Part shown: positions 13,613 to 14,673 of the stretch, piece by piece
Numbering within the stretch: the first letter of the stretch is position 1
Layout: each line of letters begins with the position of its first letter
Source of the DNA: Verrucomicrobiaceae bacterium
GTDB taxonomy: Bacteria > Verrucomicrobiota > Verrucomicrobiae > Verrucomicrobiales > Akkermansiaceae
DNA length: 14,673 nucleotides
NCBI GenBank assembly: GCA_947372405.1
Contig: CANBTO010000062.1
Span: forward strand, 1 to 14,673
Reading direction: 5' to 3'
Notes under the pieces: generated by a model
What the model was told of the DNA's origin: nothing
Databases searched by the model: none
The model's input: only the letters and a program-made list of their open reading frames with translations
Program-made: the position numbers and the translations under genes

Positions 13613-13738
13613 GTCATCGCCAGGGCGCAATTGCCGCAATCAAACACGTAGAGCAGGCAGGATGAATTCCGAGGTGGCCTACACATCGATCATCAGGGAA
13701 GCTGATGGCATTCCGCATGAATTCGCACCGAAAACTTC

Positions 13739-13766
13739 TTGGCTCGCGCGGCGGAGCGTTTAGAGT
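13739..13766 (+). promoter_or_regulatory. Candidate sigma-70-type promoter
   Basis: TTGGCT (13739-13744), a 16-base spacer and TAGAGT (13761-13766) form a fair -35/-10 pair 44 bases before the ATG of the HzsA-related gene. Judged by eye only. The rest of 13613-13810 shows no gene. Confidence 0.35.
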
Positions 13767-13810
13767 GCTGCTCTGTGTATTTCACCCGGAATCACCCTTA
13801 ATCCAGCACC

Positions 13811-14673
13811 ATGAAGATCCATCTGACCAGCGCCGCCGGTTTTCTAGTTGCGGCATTATCGTGTTCCGCCGCCGTCCCTGCATGGAAGATCCGGGAGGTC
13901 TATTCCAACGCCGGCGGCGACGTGCAGTTCGTGGAATTGTCCGCGGCCACCGACGGCCAGAACCAGCTCAGCGGTCTGAAGCTGGCGTTCACCAACGGCG
14001 GCACCATCGTACATTCGCTGACCCTCGACAAAAACCCGGTGGGCGCAACATCCCGGCATTCCATCCTGATCGGCACCGCCAATCTGGCCACGCTCTACGG
14101 CGTGCGGCCGGACCATGTGATCCCTGCCGGGTTCCTAACAGGCGGAGCCCGACGATTCATCGACTTCGCGAACGGGGCGGACAAGGTCAGCCTCGCGGCG
14201 CTCCCCGGCGATGGAGTCAAGTCACTTGACGGCCTGACCGGCAACTCCGATCCGGCGGTGACGGCGGTGCTGCCGCACGCCGCGCCCGGCAATTTCAGCG
14301 GGCAGTCCGCGATGGTGGACGGCCCTCCGGTGTTGTCGAACCCGATCCTCTTCGTGACGCAGGTGCCGGTCCCGGACGACTTCACCACCGTGTGCTCGGT
14401 TTTCGGCAACCATCAGGGGACGCTTTCAAGCGCGGCACGTGGCGGCGACCTGTATATCCGCTACCCGGACGGCACACTGAAAAATCTAACGGCTGCGGCC
14501 GGCTTCGGCAACCCGGGGCGGCAGGGAGCCCGTGGAATCGCCGTGCGCGAACCCTGCGTGCACTGGGATGGGAAAAAGGCGGTGTTCAGCATGGTGACCG
14601 GCGCGCCGACCGAGCAATACCTGGTGCGGGATTATTACTGGCAGTTGTATGAAATCACCGGCATGGGCAAAGG
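13811..14673 (+). CDS. Secreted HzsA-related protein, 5' part (cut by window edge)
   Basis: The frame is open from the ATG at 13811 to the window end (287 residues seen). A signal peptide covers about residues 1-20. A first domain begins WKIREVYSNAGGDVQFVEL (25-43), a phrase found at the start of various secreted proteins of environmental bacteria. From about 176 the sequence changes to NPILFVTQVPVPDDF, FGNHQGTLSSAARGGDLYIR, YPDGTLKNLT, VREPCVHWDGKKAVFSM and DYYWQLYEITGMGKG. From memory these match the beta-propeller-like part of proteins annotated as HzsA-related, after the alpha subunit of anammox hydrazine synthase. Such proteins are common in non-anammox bacteria and their reaction is unknown; hydrazine synthesis should not be assumed. 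Whether haem-binding CxxCH motifs follow cannot be seen. No Shine-Dalgarno sequence. Confidence 0.85.
   Translation, partial: MKIHLTSAAGFLVAALSCSAAVPAWKIREVYSNAGGDVQFVELSAATDGQNQLSGLKLAFTNGGTIVHSLTLDKNPVGATSRHSILIGTANLATLYGVRPDHVIPAGFLTGGARRFIDFANGADKVSLAALPGDGVKSLDGLTGNSDPAVTAVLPHAAPGNFSGQSAMVDGPPVLSNPILFVTQVPVPDDFTTVCSVFGNHQGTLSSAARGGDLYIRYPDGTLKNLTAAAGFGNPGRQGARGIAVREPCVHWDGKKAVFSMVTGAPTEQYLVRDYYWQLYEITGMGK

Noticed and set aside
13811..13880. Possible lipoprotein signal (ALSC) in the HzsA-related protein
   Set aside because: The residue at -3 is alanine, not leucine, and an ordinary signal-peptidase site fits better.

Overview
The window looks like chromosomal DNA of a GC-rich Gram-negative bacterium, most likely a member of the Verrucomicrobiota. 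I infer this from the types of protein present: a secreted HzsA-related protein, an RlmM-like methyltransferase next to a DUF6172-type protein, an LBF_2804-like membrane protein, and several secreted or membrane proteins of unknown function. Few genes have a Shine-Dalgarno sequence, which fits. No rRNA, tRNA, CRISPR array, integrase or transposase gene is visible. It reads as ordinary chromosome with some unusual small features.

Layout. 1-620: 5' part of a minus-strand gene with ATP-grasp-like character, cut by the window edge. 621-859: intergenic DNA with a diverged inverted repeat of a GCGGAG-type element. 860-1384: a one-pass membrane protein with a TTG start behind a strong ribosome-binding site. 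1424-2754 (minus): RlmM-like 2'-O-methyltransferase followed by a DUF6172-type protein. 2903-4171 (minus): LplT-like major facilitator transporter. 4275-7783 (minus): a signalling block read as histidine kinase, then NtrC-type sigma-54 response regulator (1 nt gap), then receiver-only response regulator, then a small secreted protein behind an 18-bp palindrome. 7784-8396: about 610 bp without a convincing gene. 8397-8636 (minus): TatA/E. 8828-9430 (plus): flavin reductase-like protein, convergent with a Spy/CpxP-like periplasmic protein (minus) whose stop codon appears to be lost just before a good terminator. 10087-10890 (plus): ABC-2 permease with no ATPase beside it. 10900-12042 (minus): membrane protein with a TerB-like tail. 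12173-12997 (plus): NYN nuclease-like plus LOTUS-like protein. 13076-13612 (plus): membrane-anchored CxxC protein. 13811-end (plus): secreted HzsA-related protein, cut by the window edge.

How the genes work together. The kinase and sigma-54 activator are a standard two-component pair and are probably translationally coupled. The extra receiver protein and secreted protein downstream may be part of the same envelope-sensing output. TatA and the Spy-like protein are also envelope functions, but each has its own promoter region.

The most striking observation is that the NYN/LOTUS protein ends in DFIDDDDIPF. This is nearly the same as the C-terminal tip of bacterial single-stranded DNA-binding protein (DFDDDIPF in E. 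coli), the docking peptide for RecQ, PriA, RecO, ExoI and others. A predicted nuclease carrying this tail could be brought to, or compete at, the SSB interaction hub. Second is the Spy-like gene, whose reading frame has no stop before its own terminator, predicting a non-stop mRNA.
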